A stretch of DNA of 64,000 nucleotides from Prorocentrum cordatum (taxonomy: Eukaryota > Sar > Dinophyceae > Prorocentrales > Prorocentraceae): assembly GCA_963575745.1 (NCBI GenBank), contig CAUYUJ010003061.1, positions 18,518-82,517 of the forward strand, given 5' to 3'. Both the position numbers and the translations under genes were made by a program. The notes under the pieces were generated by a model. That model was given only the letters and a program-made list of their open reading frames with translations, had not been told where the DNA came from and searched no databases. Position 1 is the stretch's first letter. The number at the start of each line of letters is the position of its first letter. Shown here piece after piece: positions 35,136-46,555 of the stretch.

Positions 35136-35300
35136 AATAAACACAAACTTTTGGCGCTCCGCGCGGATTTCTTGGATCCGCGCCTGGGCCCCCTGGCGGC
35201 GCCTCCTGCGCCGCCCCATGGCGCGTTCCGCGGGCCAGGGAGGGGGGTCCAGCGCGAATCTAAGAAATCCGCGCGGAGCGCCAAAAGTGAATGTTTACGT
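35136..35300. mobile_element. Family B palindromic element, copy 2
   Basis: The left arm ATAAACACAAACTTTTGG then CGCTCCGCGCGGATTTCTTG is matched by the right arm AAGAAATCCGCGCGGAGCGC then CAAAAGTGAATGTTTAC. The centre is GC-rich and self-complementary. Arms are about 60 bp. Confidence 0.75.
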
Positions 35301-35469
35301 TCTTGCTTCCAATTCAGGGGGTCGGGACTGCGGGCGGGGGTGGGTTTTCTCCATGTCTCTGGGCCCCGAAAAACCACCCCCGTCCCCAGTCCCGGCTCCC
35401 CTGGATCGCGGCTTCGGGGATGGGGCCGGGATTGGGGGTGGGGGGGTGGGTTGTCGCCTTCCTGCAGGG

Positions 35470-35592
35470 TCACTCGGGAAAAAACACACACACACAAAAA
35501 CACACACTGTGGGAAAAGAACACACTGTGGGACAAAAGCGCACTGTGTGTTTTTTTTTTCCCACTGTGTGTTTTTTTTTTCCCCACGGTGTG

Positions 35593-35629
<37 letters not shown>

Positions 35630-35665
35630 TTCCCACTGTGTGTGCTTTTTCCCGTTGCCTCGCCC
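35470..35665. repeat. CACTGTGGGAAAA phrases and (GT)n run
   Basis: CACACTGTGGGAAAA-type words on one side are mirrored by TTTTCCCACTGTGTGT words on the other, around a GT dinucleotide run at about 35596-35626. The arrangement is an inverted cluster of one short word. Confidence 0.65.
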
Positions 35666-35814
35666 GTGCGGTCCGAGCCGCACGCCCTTCGGCGGGGCCC
35701 CCCGCGGCTGTACAGTTGTCTTTTTCCTCCGCGCCCGGCCTCCCGAGCAGGGGGGAGGCCCTCGGCCCGCCGGCCCGTCCGACCCCCCTCCCACCCTCTC
35801 CCCTCTCGGGGGCG

Positions 35815-36051
35815 GTGGTGGTGGTAGTGGTGGTGGTCATGAGGAGTAGGATGAATATGATGCTGATGCTGAGGATGAGGATGATGAGGATGATGACGAT
35901 GAGGATGCTGATGCTGAGGATGATGACGATGACGATGCTGATGCTGAGGATGACGATGATGATGATGGTGATGACAATGATGATGATGGTGATGACAATG
36001 ATGATGATGATGGTGATGATGATGATGATGATGATGATGCTGAATCTGATC

Positions 36052-36084
<33 letters not shown>

Positions 36085-36245
36085 GTGATGACAATGATGA
36101 TTATGGTGACGGTGATGATGACGATGGTGATGATAATGATGTTGCTGCTGCTGATGCAGCTGATGATGCTGATGCTGATGCTGAGGATGATGACGATGAT
36201 GATGATGCTGAGGATGACGATGATGCTGATGCTGAGGATGATGCT

Positions 36246-36276
<31 letters not shown>

Positions 36277-36415
36277 ATGATATGATGATGATGATGCTGA
36301 TGCTGATGCTGAGGATGCTGATGATGATGATGACGATGATGATGATGATGATGATGGTGATGCTGATGCTGAGGACGATGATGATGATGATGCTGATGGT
36401 GATGATGATGACGAC

Positions 36416-36447
<32 letters not shown>

Positions 36448-36448
36448 C

Positions 36449-36518
<70 letters not shown>

Positions 36519-36605
36519 GTGATGGTCTTCATGATGATGGTGGTGGTGGTGATGAGGAAGAAGACCAGGAGGAGGAGGAGGAGGAGGAGGAGGAGGAGGA
36601 GGGGT
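35815..36605. repeat. (GAT)n microsatellite ending in (GAG)n
   Basis: GAT with GCT, GAG, GAC and GGT variants at 35850-36535, then GAG at 36565-36603. Confidence 0.92.
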
Positions 36606-37500
36606 TGGAAGAGCTGGCGGCCGTGGCGAGGGCCTTCCTTGGCCGCCGGCGCGCGCGCGGCGGCGAGACTGGACTTTTGACGCCGCCGGCGTAGCGCTGC
36701 CCTGTGAGGGGCGGGGCGCGGGTCCCGCCCTCGGCTTCAGACCAGGAGCGGCGAGGAGGGACAACGCCTTCGTTTGCCTCCTGCTCCTCCTCCCTCCTCC
36801 TCCCTCCTGCCTTATCCCTTCTCTTCTCCTTCCCCTCCTCCTCCTCCTCCTCCTCCTCCTCCCTTTTTTCCCCTTCCCCCCATTCTCGTGCAGAAGTTCC
36901 GACCGTTTCCCAGTGAGATGCCCGGGGACCCCAATTTCGCCACACACGCCCACTAGACGGTCGGGGCAAATCACCAGGGCCCGCGCATTTGCTAGGATAC
37001 GAAAGCTCGGATTTTTGTATCTTCCGAGTCTGGGGCAGACGCTCTTCTCGCCGATGGTGCGAGAGAGCAGACGGAGACCACCTCCGCTGGAACGCACACT
37101 CAACCCTGGCACGGAGCTGGCGGAATCCGTGACAACCCCTTCTCCCCACTGCCCCTGCCTGCTGTTGGGCACCTCGCTCGTCCTTCTCTGTTCCCTTCCC
37201 TTTGCCAAATCAACGATCCATATTGTCATGATATTCCAGCATGTGGTGCGATTTATTTACTTCAGGCTGTCGTCGAGGATACATAGTTTCACATCAAGGA
37301 AAGACGACCAGAACAGCAACCGGTGACACATATTTTCTGGACATCGCGGGGCACCACGTTGCTTGACGGCAATCATGCAGCTGTGTTTCGGCCTGCCCGA
37401 TCCCTTTTCATCGGCTACCTGAGGGTGACCGCACGAGGCGCAGACGGAGTGGACAAACCCTACCCCCCACACGACCCTGAGGATTCCGAGGGACGTCGTC
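36606..37500. other. No gene recognised; short (CTC)n near 36832-36862
   Basis: About 900 bp of mixed sequence without a conserved frame. The part at 37180-37330 is less GC-rich than most of the window. Confidence 0.4.
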
Positions 37501-37509
37501 TGTGAGCTC

Positions 37510-37575
37510 CGATGATGACGAGGACGATGACGAGGATGATGAGGATGACAATGATGGTGGTGGTGGTGGTGGCGA

Positions 37576-37616
<41 letters not shown>

Positions 37617-38502
37617 ATGATGGTCATGATGATGTTTATGATGCTGCTGATGCTGGTTATGGTGATTGTGTGATTGTGATGATCATGATGATGATGGTGG
37701 TGGTCGTGATGATGATGAGCAGGATGATCAGGATGATGGTTCTGATGATGTTGATGATACTGCTGTTGATGATGTTGATGATGTTGCTGCTGCTTCTGCC
37801 AATGATGATGATGCTGCTGCTGACGATGATGGTGATGATGATGATGCTGATACTGCTGCTGCTGATGATGCTCATTGTGATGCTGATTATCATGATGATG
37901 CTGAGTATGATAATGATGATGCTGCTGCTGATGATGCTGCTGCTGATGATGATGGTGATGATGCTGCTGCTGATGATGCTGATGTTGATGTTGATCATGC
38001 TGATGACGACGATGACGATGATGCTGCTGCTTCTGGTGATGACGATGCTTATTTCTGCTGATGATGATGCTGCTACTGCGGCTGATGATTATGATGATGG
38101 TGATGATGCTTCTGATTATGCTGATGCTGCTGATGCTGATACTGATGTTGCTGATGAGGACGATGATGATAATGATGATGATGCTGATGCTGTTGCTGAT
38201 TATGCTGATGCTGATGATGATGGTGATGCTGCTGATGATGCTGTTGATGATGCTGATGTTGATGTTGATCATGCTGATGACGATGATGACGATGATGCTG
38301 CTGCTTCTGGTGATGATGCTTATTGCTGCTGATGAGGATGCTGCTACTGCGGCTGCTGATTATGATGATGGTGATGATGCTGCTGATTATGATGATGGTG
38401 CTGATGCTGATGCTGATGCTGCTGCTGATGAGGATGAGGATGAGGATGAGGATGAGGATGAGGATGAGGATGAGGATGAGGATGAGGATGAGGATGAGGA
38501 TG

Positions 38503-38584
<82 letters not shown>

Positions 38585-38640
38585 GTATGATGATGATGGT
38601 GATGGTGATGATGATAACGATGATGATCAGGGTCGTGGTG
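37510..38640. repeat. Long (GAT)n microsatellite
   Basis: About 1.1 kb of GAT with GCT, GTT and GAC variants. It includes an internal duplication (CTGATGTTGATGTTGATCAT followed by GCTGATGACGA occurs near 37975 and 38250), a GAGGAT run at 38425-38505 and a clean GAT run at 38505-38583. Confidence 0.92.
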
Positions 38641-39080
38641 GTGATGACGTGGAGGAGGATCAGATCGCCGCCATGGCACGGCACAGAACATGAGCAGGAT
38701 TACGAGTTGTTTAATCTGTCACCGCCAGCGGACCTGTGGGCCCCGCGGCGCCGGCGGCACCGATGTCCTTCTCCACTCTCTCTTCGTCGCCCCCCCCTCC
38801 TCCTCCTCCTCCTCCTCCTCCTCCTCCTCCTCCTCCTCCTCCTCCTCCTCCTCCTCCTCCTCCTCCTCCTCCTCCTCCTCCTCCTCCTCCTCCTCGCGCG
38901 CTCCGCGGTCCGCCCCCCGCGGCAGCCAGCCGCCTCGCCCCGCCGGCGCCGAAGCGCGACGCAGCGCGTCGTGGCGGCGGCGCCGTGGCCGTGCCCCATG
39001 GCCTCGGAGGCGCGCCCGGCTCGCCCGGGGTCTGCCGTGGGGCATCACGCGGGGGCGCGCTGCGGTGGGGGCTCTGAGCG
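38641..39080. repeat. (CTC)n at 38798-38895 in GC-rich sequence
   Basis: A clean CTC array of about 97 bp flanked by GC-rich sequence with no recognised gene. Confidence 0.85.
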
Positions 39081-39240
39081 TAAGTCGGGCCTGTCCCTCT
39101 ACGGGGGGGGCATGCAAGAATAGTCAAGAATAGGCTGGGGACGATGTTTTGTGTATTTGTTTGACTATTTATGATTTTTTTTTGTTTTTTTAGAATCTCT
39201 CGCCCAAAGTCCGCCTGTAGGGGGACATGCCCGACCTAAA
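39081..39240. mobile_element. Family A TIR element, copy 4
   Basis: The left end is TAAGTCGGGCCTGTCCCTCT and the right end TGTAGGGGGACATGCCCGAC then CTAA. The interior is AT-rich (ATTTGTTTGACTATTTATG). No perfect target duplication seen. Confidence 0.7.
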
Positions 39241-39436
39241 AGTAATCTGGCCAGAGGGGTCGGACCCTGACGGATTCCTTATCCCGAGCATTTTCTTGGG
39301 GTGGAGGGCAAAGGGTAAAATCTGAAATGCCGTTTCGATTGATTTTCGAGGCTTGGATCGCAAAAGGTGAATCACAAGACGGACTGATTTTCGAGGTGCA
39401 AACGCCCATATGGATTTCACCCTGAGCCCTCCGCCC
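39241..39436. other. Short direct repeats around ATTTTCGAGG
   Basis: TGATTTTCGAGG occurs twice (near 39338 and 39388). No gene seen. Confidence 0.4.
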
Positions 39437-39560
39437 TCAGGAAATGCTCAGTTATCTGATGGGGGCGGCGGTGGTGTCCACGGCCAAGCCTCAGATTGGC
39501 GAGCCACCAGCTTTCAGACCTTGGTTTTCTGATCCAGTGGTTCCTGATCCAATGCCCTCA
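39437..39560 (+). repeat. Family G dispersed repeat, copy 1
   Basis: Shares GGGGGCGGCGGTG(G)TGTCCA, CCAAGCCTCAGATTGG, TTTCAGACC(C)TGG, and TCCTGATCCAATGCCC with copies at 45636-45800 and 61051-61206. Confidence 0.55.
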
Positions 39561-39970
39561 CCGTGCCGGCGCCGCAGCCCCCCCCTCAGGGGTTGCCAGG
39601 GGTCCTTGTCCCCGATGCCCATTGTGTCATAGCATCTCAGCCCCACCAGTCCACCCTTCTAGGTGGGCATCGGTGCCGCGACTCCCGAAGGAGTAGTCAT
39701 ACATCAGGAGCGAATCAAACACATATACACAATGCATCGTCGGCCCCCCAGGGAAAAACATGGGAAGAGATGGGAAGTGGAGGGGAAGACGACACGCCTG
39801 AAAGTATGGACCGAATACGGGGAGTCCTGGGATCTCGTGGGAGTCCAAGGCCCTCGTATCCTTATCGCGCATCCTTACGATACGGGCCGACTGCACATCC
39901 CCGCCTATGTGGATCAGTTGGCCCGTGGGCCCACGGCCACGCCAGTTGGGACGGGGACCAGTGGATCGAT
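39561..39970. other. No gene recognised
   Basis: Moderate-GC sequence. A + frame of about 120-140 codons is open but has no domain. Confidence 0.35.
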
Positions 39971-39971
39971 G

Positions 39972-40098
39972 GTTCAAAGATGGGGTCATGAGGCATGGGG
40001 TCCTAAGTACGCGCTGCTTCAAGCAAAGTAGATCCACCCTTGGATCCCTTCCTATCCTCAGGTCCCCATCCTTCGGGACCCCATCTTTGAGCCACCGA
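39972..40098. repeat. Hairpin element
   Basis: The left arm GGTTCAAAGATGGGGTCATG then GCATGGGGTCCTAAG is matched by the right arm CTCAGGTCCCCATCC then GGGACCCCATCTTTGAGCC in reverse complement. The loop is about 50 bp. Confidence 0.65.
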
Positions 40099-40099
40099 G

Positions 40100-40920
40100 C
40101 GGAGCGAAGCTCCGAGGTTGCCCTGGCCCAGGGTGCCCCCCCCCCCGCGGCTCGCGCCGCGTTGGAGCGCTCCTGGGTCCGCGGCCTCGCGAGGGGTGCC
40201 CTGAAGGCCAGCATCCGTGATTGTGTTCGGCATCGGAAACACACAGTTTTTTTTTTGGGGGGGGAAACCAGGATCACATATTTCTCGGAATGCAAGAAAC
40301 CAGGTTTTTGGAATTCCATAAACCCATTTTTTTAAGAATTCCGAGAGCCGATGTCCCCCCCCGATGTGGGGGCCAAGTGGAGTCCGAGCGGAGCGCTCCG
40401 ACGGAAGCTCTGGGAAGTTTCTGGCTCGGGAGACGGCAGGCAAGTCTTCATGAGTTTCCTGGTCCCTCCTCGACGAGGTTGGCTTTCAGGGGTCTCCAGG
40501 GGTCTCCACAGATCCTCCGCGGGGAGCGCCAGAGGGCTTCTTGATGTCATCCCAGTCCGGGGGGTTCGGGGCGCAGGATGAGGATGCTACATCACCCTCT
40601 GGCGCCCCCCTCCTGGTATTTACGTTGGCATTTTACATCAGGTGCGAGACCGCCAAGCTGGATGCCCTGGGAGGCTCCCGGATGCCCTTCGAGTCGTACT
40701 AAGTGAGACTACTGGGAGCTCTGGGAAGCTTATGTCTCAGGAGGCGCTTGAGAGGCCCCAGGAAGTTGCCGGGAATCCCCGGGGAGTTCCTGGAAAGCCC
40801 TGCAGCCTGCGAGATGCCCCCTTCGAAGAAATCGGGATGTGTTGTATTGCCCTGTATGGTGTTGGTCTGTATTGAACTGCTTCCCGTAGCAGGGACGAGC
40901 GATGACAAGGATCGGCGGCG
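40100..40920. other. No gene; small inverted repeats near 40265-40345
   Basis: TTCTCGGAATGC / GAATTCCGAGAG and CCAGGTTTTTGGAATTCC form small dyads. Otherwise mixed sequence without a conserved frame. Confidence 0.4.
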
Positions 40921-40924
40921 GATG

Positions 40925-41047
40925 AGCGATGATGCTGATACGATGATGATGATGCCGGCGCGGATGCTGATGCTGATGCTGATGCTCCTGTTGATGATGG
41001 CGTCGATGATGGTGAGTGTGATGACGATAACGACGACAATGATGATG

Positions 41048-41079
<32 letters not shown>

Positions 41080-41105
41080 GATGACGACGATGATGATGAT
41101 GTTGA

Positions 41106-41136
<31 letters not shown>

Positions 41137-42042
41137 GCTGTTGCTGATACTGATGCCGATGATGATGATGTTGATGACGATGATGACGATGCTGATGATG
41201 ATGACGATGACCATGACGATGACGACGCTGATGATGATGATGCTGATGCGGATGATGATTATGATAATGGTGCTGATGACGACGATGATGATGGTGGTGG
41301 TGGTGCGGCTGCTGATGATGATGATTATGACGATGAGGATGACAATGATGATGATGACGAAGACGACGACGGTGATGATGATGTTGATGATGATGCTAAT
41401 GCTGCTAATGATGATGATTGTGATGCTGATGCTGGTGATGATGATGCTTCTGATAGTCATGATGGTGATGATGATGGTGGTAGTGGTGGTGATGATGATG
41501 CTGATCAGGCTGTTCAGGATGATCAGGATGGCGATTATGATGATATTGATGATGGTGTCGATGATGATGCTGATGTTGATGATGTTGCTGCTGCTTCTGC
41601 TGCCGATGATGATGATGATGATGATGATGCTGATGATGATGATGGTGATTGCGATGGTGATGATGATGTTGATGCTGGTGCTGATGTTGACGCTGATATT
41701 GTTGATGATAGTGACGACCATGATAATGAATAAGCATATTAGTAAGACGACGAAAACGATGCTGCTGATGATGGTGATGCTGATGTTGATGCTGATGATG
41801 GTATTGATGTTGACGTGAAGAATGAGGATGAGGATGATGCTGATGACGATGATGATGCTAGTGATGATGATATTGATGATGCTGATGATGCTGATGATGC
41901 CGATGCTGATGATGCCGATGCTGATTCTGATGATCATGACGTTGACGATGATGCTGATGCTGTTGATGTTTCTGCTGCTGCTGATGATGATGATGATGTT
42001 AATGCTGATTCTGTTGATGCTGATTCGGCTGATGTTGCTGAC

Positions 42043-42088
<46 letters not shown>

Positions 42089-42505
42089 CTGATGCCGTTG
42101 TTCTTGATTCGGATGATGCAGATGCTGATGTTGCTGCTGATGATGACGATGATGATGATGGTGATTCTGATGACACTGACAACGATACTGATGACGAAGA
42201 TGATGCTGTTGTTGTTGATGATGATGATGCTGGTACTGATGACGACGTGGATGAGGATGAGGACGAGGATGACCTCATGATGATAATGCTGTTGCTGATA
42301 ATGATGATACTGCTGATGATGATGAATCTGATGATGATGATTATTATTATTATTATGATGCTGATGAGGTTGTTGATGATGATGCTGCTGTTGATGATGA
42401 TGATGATGATGCTGATGATGATGATTATGATGATGAAGCTGATGATGATGCTGCTGATGTTGATGATGATGCTGATGATGATGGTGATGATGAGGATGAT
42501 CGTGG
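40925..42505. repeat. Very long degenerate (GAT)n microsatellite
   Basis: About 1.6 kb of GAT with GCT, GTT, GAC and GGT variants, with an AT-rich (TAT/ATT) island near 42340. The long Asp/Ala and Met/Leu frames are artefacts. Confidence 0.92.
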
Positions 42506-42792
42506 CGGCTGAGGGCGAACCTGGAGCGCGGTGGTACGGAAGCTGGCAACGCAGTGCGCGGCCTGCAAAGTGCTCTGGCTCCGTAAAGAAGCGCGGCGGA
42601 TGGGAAAGCCACTACGTGGGTGAAAACCTCAGAGGTTCCCAAATCGAAGAACGGACGAGAGCTGATGACGCCAGTCGAGGGCGCTAGATGCGGAGGCGCC
42701 TTCGCGGGGCGCTGTGGGGAATATCAAGCGGCCCCATGACCGGCGGGCAAGTCAGCGAGCTTTCAAAACATCGCCAGGCTTCCCGGAAACTT
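42506..42792. other. No gene recognised
   Basis: About 290 bp of ordinary sequence between the GAT array and the telomere-repeat tract. Confidence 0.4.
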
Positions 42793-42955
42793 CCCTGCCG
42801 GTGCTGGGTTGGGTGGCGACAGACGGCCACCCCCTAAACCCTAAACCCTAAACCCTAAACCCTAAACCCTAAACCCTAAACCCTAAACCCTAAACCCTAA
42901 ACCCTAAACCCTAAACCCTGCCGGTGCTGGGCTGGGTGGCGCTAGACGGCCACCC
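42793..42955. repeat. Interstitial telomere repeat (CCCTAAA)12 between 40-bp direct duplications
   Basis: Twelve perfect CCCTAAA units (42832-42915). On each side is a 40-bp sequence, CCCTGCCGGTGCTGGG ... GACGGCCACCC, at 42793-42832 and 42916-42955, identical at 37 of 40 positions. TTTAGGG-type repeats are the plant-type telomere sequence, also reported for dinoflagellates. The duplication shows the tract was inserted here, not that the window is at a chromosome end. Confidence 0.92.
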
Positions 42956-43132
42956 GCCTGGATGGAGCATCGGGTTGCTGCAGTTCTGCTGCGGGGCCTT
43001 GCGGGCAGTGAGCCCGCGAGCGCGTTGCGCCCCTCGCTGTGCGGCCGCGGCTGGACGCCGCGTCGGCCCTGTCGGCTCCGGCGAGCTGGGCGCAGGGAAG
43101 GCAGGAAGGTTTTCCTGAATCATCTTGGCTGG

Positions 43133-43293
43133 GGCGACGAGATCTATGCATATCCACTGCTCCTGGCCAGGCCCATCCTGGGCCCAGGAGCGGTGTATAT
43201 GCCTCCCTGGCCAAGCCAGGAGGGCGTATACACAGCTCTTGGGCCCAGGATTGGCCTGGCCGGGAGCAGTGGATATGTATAGATATCGTCGCC
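43133..43293. mobile_element. Long near-perfect hairpin
   Basis: The left arm GGGCGACGAGATCTATGCAT then ATCCACTGCTCC and GGCCAGGCC is matched by the right arm GGCCTGGCCGGGAGCAGTGG then ATATGTATAGATATCGTCGC. The central part is also complementary (GTGTATATGCC / GGCGTATACAC). Arms are about 75 bp. Probably a foldback or MITE insertion. Confidence 0.75.
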
Positions 43294-43472
43294 CTATGGG
43301 CCCTGCACTGCTTGCTGGAGAATGGGAGGTGGCGGAGCGCGCGGGGGCGCGTGTGTGTAAAAGTCCTTGGAGCCACCGGGCATGTCGTGCCAAGGCTGTG
43401 GTACCGCGCCAGCATGCTCAGGCCGTGCGCGTGCCTCCTGTCTGCGGCCAACTGCCGAAGGAGAAAAACTGG

Positions 43473-43635
43473 CATAAACATGAGCTTTGAGCGCTCCGTG
43501 CGGATTTCTTGGATCCGCGCTGGGCCCCCCAGTGGCGCCTCCAGCGCCGCCCCTGGCGTGCTCCGCGCGCCAGGGCGGGGGGGCCCAGCGCAGATCCAAG
43601 TAGTCCGCGCGCAGCGCCAAAAGTCTATGTGTATG
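43473..43635. mobile_element. Family B palindromic element, copy 3
   Basis: CATAAACATGAGCTTTGAGC then GCTCCGTGCGGATTTCTTGG on the left; CCAAGTAGTCCGCGCGCAGC then GCCAAAAGTCTATGTG on the right. Other hairpins and TIR elements lie nearby. Confidence 0.75.
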
Positions 43636-43777
43636 GTGGTTTTCCTTCTTCTATACTCGCAGAGTGCCTGCTCGCAAACGTTCGAAGACTATGTCTTTTT
43701 TCTACGTGATGGGTCGTGGATCCTCCGCTGCCCTCGATCTTACTAGACCCAGGCAGCGAGCGAGAACTTCTATTCTT

Positions 43778-43930
43778 TGCGGCCTGTCCCTCTGCAGGAG
43801 GAATATTCAAAAATAGCCACAAATAATACGGGACCATTTTTTAACATGTTTTTTTTTTTTTTTTTTGGTTTTTGATTATTTTCATTTTTCGCCCAAAATC
43901 CCACCGTAGGAGAACAGGCCCGATCTAAGT
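43778..43930. mobile_element. Family A TIR element, copy 5
   Basis: Left GCGGCCTGTCCCTCTGCAGG then AGGAATATTCAAAAATAG; right CGTAGGAGAACAGGCCCGAT. The interior has a T-run of about 22. Termini are slightly worn. Confidence 0.6.
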
Positions 43931-44002
43931 CTAGTCTTTGGGGCCGCGTGGGAGGGGGGTCCTCGCGGGAGGCGTGGCGAAGCCGCCTCCGTCTCGTCTT
44001 TG

Positions 44003-44174
44003 GTCGGGCATGTCCCCCTGCAGGGGGATTTTGGACGAAAAATTGAAAAAAACAGTCAAAAGATGCCCCCAAATAGTCAAAGCATGCAAAACATCGTCCC
44101 CCTTATGTGTGTGTGTGTGTGTGAGAGATATTATGTTTGAATGCTCTTCCTGTAGAGGGACAAGCCCGACTTAA
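44003..44174. mobile_element. Family A TIR element, copy 6, with 8-bp target duplication
   Basis: Left GGTCGGGCATGTCCCCCTGC then AGGGGGATTTTGG; right CTGTAGAGGGACAAGCCCGA then CTTAA. GTCTCGTC flanks it at 43991-43998 and 44175-44182. A (GT)n run lies at 44106-44122. Confidence 0.75.
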
Positions 44175-44182
44175 GTCTCGTC

Positions 44183-45640
44183 GGAGGGAGGAGAAACGAC
44201 ACTGACACCACCAGGGGGGCCGCCTCCAGCCAGGAGGCATCCACGATGCCTCCTCGAGTTGGAGGCCGGGGGATGTCTCGAGCGAGAGGGGGGGCCACGC
44301 AACCAGGGAGACGCCCCCGTGCTCCTCGCATCTCCCCGCCCTGGTGGTGTTCGTGTCGCCTTGCCTTGTGTCTGGTCTCGCGGGTTCCGACGCCATGACT
44401 CCGCGCCGCGCGCCCAGAACGTGAAACGGGTCCCCGAGGATCTGAGGCTGCCAGCTGCCCGAGGACCGTCTGGGCGGTAGGCGCAGGCTTGGGCACGGCG
44501 GCACTGCAGCGGATCGCCAGCGGCGGCGCTTGCGGTTGCGAGCCCAGGCCTGCCAGTCGTTGCGTCCGCACTGACGCGGCGAGCGGGGGGGCCTGCAGCG
44601 AGGTCCGCACCTCGAGATCCGTCGGCGTGTCGGGGGCCCCGGAGCGCATCGAACCTGGAGTGCGGAGCAGCACTCGGTGGTACTGGGCCTCCAGCGGGAC
44701 CCCCCCCTTGTCGAGCTGTCCACGCCATGCCGCCAACGCAAACAAGTTACGCGAGAGCGCGAGGGAGTGGCGAGCGTGATCCTGGTGGACTCCGCTACGG
44801 CCTTGGACATGAAGATGGGTAATATGGGCACGTCCAGTGGCGCGAAGGCCTGCTGCGCCTTCGCCGCCCAGCGGCGGCCGTCAGCCTGGTGACCGCTAGC
44901 GTCTTGAGGGATCGCGCCCGAGTGGGTGAAGTGGTGGGCGATCTCCAGGGTTTAGCCGCCCTGGGAGATGAACTGCTCGCGGCCGTTCTCCCGGAGTGCG
45001 CGCGGGTGGAGCTTCCTGGAGCCGTTGCCGCAGAGTTGCGGCGGCGGACTTTCCTGGGCCGAAGTTGACTGTGAGACTGGGGCGCGGGAACTCGTTGACC
45101 AGGATGTCCGCGGCCTTTCCAAACTTGTCCAGAACCCGCTGGGGCCTGCCGTTTTGTGTCTGGGGAGGCAAAGTCGGCGTCGTCGACATACTCGCCGTCG
45201 ACGTCGGTGTCGGTGGTCTCGTGGAGGTCCTCCCTGGAGTCTAGGGCGGTGGTCCAGGGGGTGGCGACGTATTTGGGGGTCCGCAGTTCGAGGGTGACAC
45301 CTGTTTCCCGGAAGCGCTGCCTTGCGCGGCCTAGTGTAAGTTCGTAGGCCAACTTGAAGCAAAGCGTGCCCAACCGATAACCTTGGCGGGCCCCGCGGCG
45401 AGCGAGGACCACGTCATGCTCCGCCCCTCGGACGGCGAGCCACGTGCCGGCCTGCCACTCGGCGACCTGCTGGGCTTCCTCGGGCCTCATGCCCGCCTGC
45501 TCTAACCGAGGCGGGTGAGTCTCGAGGCAGGCGTGGGCCTCCCGCGCCACTGGCGCGGTGATGTCAGCTCGCTGCAGGTCCGCGGAGAGGTCCGCGAGCT
45601 TGCCGCGGCCGGCGCCGTGCAGGCGCTCGCGCAGGGGGCG
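44183..45640 (-). pseudogene. Decayed LINE reverse transcriptase fragment
   Basis: In one minus frame (about 45550-45180): WLAVRGAEHDVVLARRGARQ, GYRLGTLCFKLAYELTLGRA, then the catalytic motif EYVDDADF near 45171-45197. After a frame change, KFGKAADILVNEFPRPSLTV follows. A third frame (from about 44745) gives MFALAAWRGQLDKGGVPLEA then QYHRVLLRT. At least two frameshifts break it, and there is no endonuclease or RNase H part next to it. It differs in sequence from the 22-28 kb LINE, so it is a different lineage. Confidence 0.75.
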
Positions 45641-45800
45641 TTCGTTAAGGAGCGTGCCCAGGAGGCTTCAGACCCTGGAGTGTTCCTAACCTCAGGAGGA
45701 CGGTGATATCCATGGCCAATCCACGATTGGCGTTCCACGGGCTTCCAGACCCTGGATTCCTTATCGAAGGGCTCCTTATCCAATACCCCCCCGTGCCAGA
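45636..45800 (+). repeat. Family G dispersed repeat, copy 2
   Basis: GTGCCCAGGAGGCTTCAGAC, GGACGGTGATATCCATGGCC, CACGATTGG, CTTCCAGACCCTGGATTCCT and CTCCTTATCCAATACCCCC parallel 61051-61206. Confidence 0.65.
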
Positions 45801-45972
45801 CGGGGCTAGGACGAGGACAACTCCGTTCCAGAGCGTTCCGGAACGCTCTCAGAGCTTTCCGGAACGTTCTGAGAAGGCCGCGGCGCCCGATGCATCCTCC
45901 AGAGCCGCCAGGTCTAAGAGATTCTCGATTCATCCACACCCGATTCTGTCCTCGTCCTGGCTCCGTCTCAGC
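45796..45972. mobile_element. Family F element, copy 2
   Basis: GACGGGGCTAGGACGAGGAC on the left is nearly the inverse of GTCCTCGTCCTGGCTCCGTC on the right. Internal GAGCGTTCCGGAACGCTCTC palindromes and CATCCTCCAGAGCCGCCAGG are shared with the other copies. Confidence 0.7.
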
Positions 45973-45974
45973 AG

Positions 45975-46392
45975 TACCCAAGGCCGCTGCTTTTGGAGGG
46001 TGCGCTCGACGAGCGTCTGGATGGCCGCGGCGGGGAGCGCGTCGTCCTCCCCTGGCCTGGGGCCGCACTGCGCTGGGCTCAAGAAGTTTTCGGCGGCGTC
46101 GGCGGTCGACACGCGTCGGGCGATCGCAAACATGGATCAAGGGGGCATGGACTAGCGACGGGTCCCGTTTCCATGGGAAATCGCGGATTTCCGCCGCCGA
46201 GCGAGGTGGCACCAGCCGCAATTTGGGGATGGCACCTCCCCCGATCCATGGATTTGGCGACCGCGCGCCAAATCCATGCATCGCTAATCCATGTTTGGGC
46301 GCCCCCGAATGCGGTGCCACAGGTGGTCGGGGACGAGGATGCCGCGGCTGCTGCCGCACTCCGCGGGGTCGCCCTTCTGCTTCCACCCTCAG
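45975..46392. other. No gene recognised
   Basis: GC-rich; small inverted phrases (AATCCATGGATT-like words near 46240-46290). No domain. Confidence 0.35.
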
Positions 46393-46555
46393 ATCTTGGC
46401 GTAAGTCGGGCCTGTCCGTCTACAGGAGGAATATCCAGAAATGGTCAAACAATAGTCTGGGGACGAGTTTTGAGTATTTTGTGGCTATTTTGGAGCATGT
46501 GATTTTTCGCCCACAATCCCCCTGTAGGGGGACGCGCCCGACCTGAATCTTGGCG
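46393..46555. mobile_element. Family A TIR element, copy 7, with perfect 9-bp target duplication
   Basis: ATCTTGGCG at 46393-46401 and 46547-46555 flanks TAAGTCGGGCCTGTCCGTCT ... CTGTAGGGGGACGCGCCCGA then CCTGA. This is the same geometry as the BCKDHB introner at 32255-32419. Confidence 0.85.

Noticed and set aside
35470-35640. CRISPR-like array from the repeated CACTGTGGGAAAA words
   Set aside because: Words are very short, irregularly spaced and inverted around a GT run; no spacers of uniform length. A eukaryotic nuclear context also argues against it.
42832-42915. A chromosome end at the CCCTAAA tract
   Set aside because: Non-telomeric sequence with a direct duplication continues on both sides, so this is interstitial.
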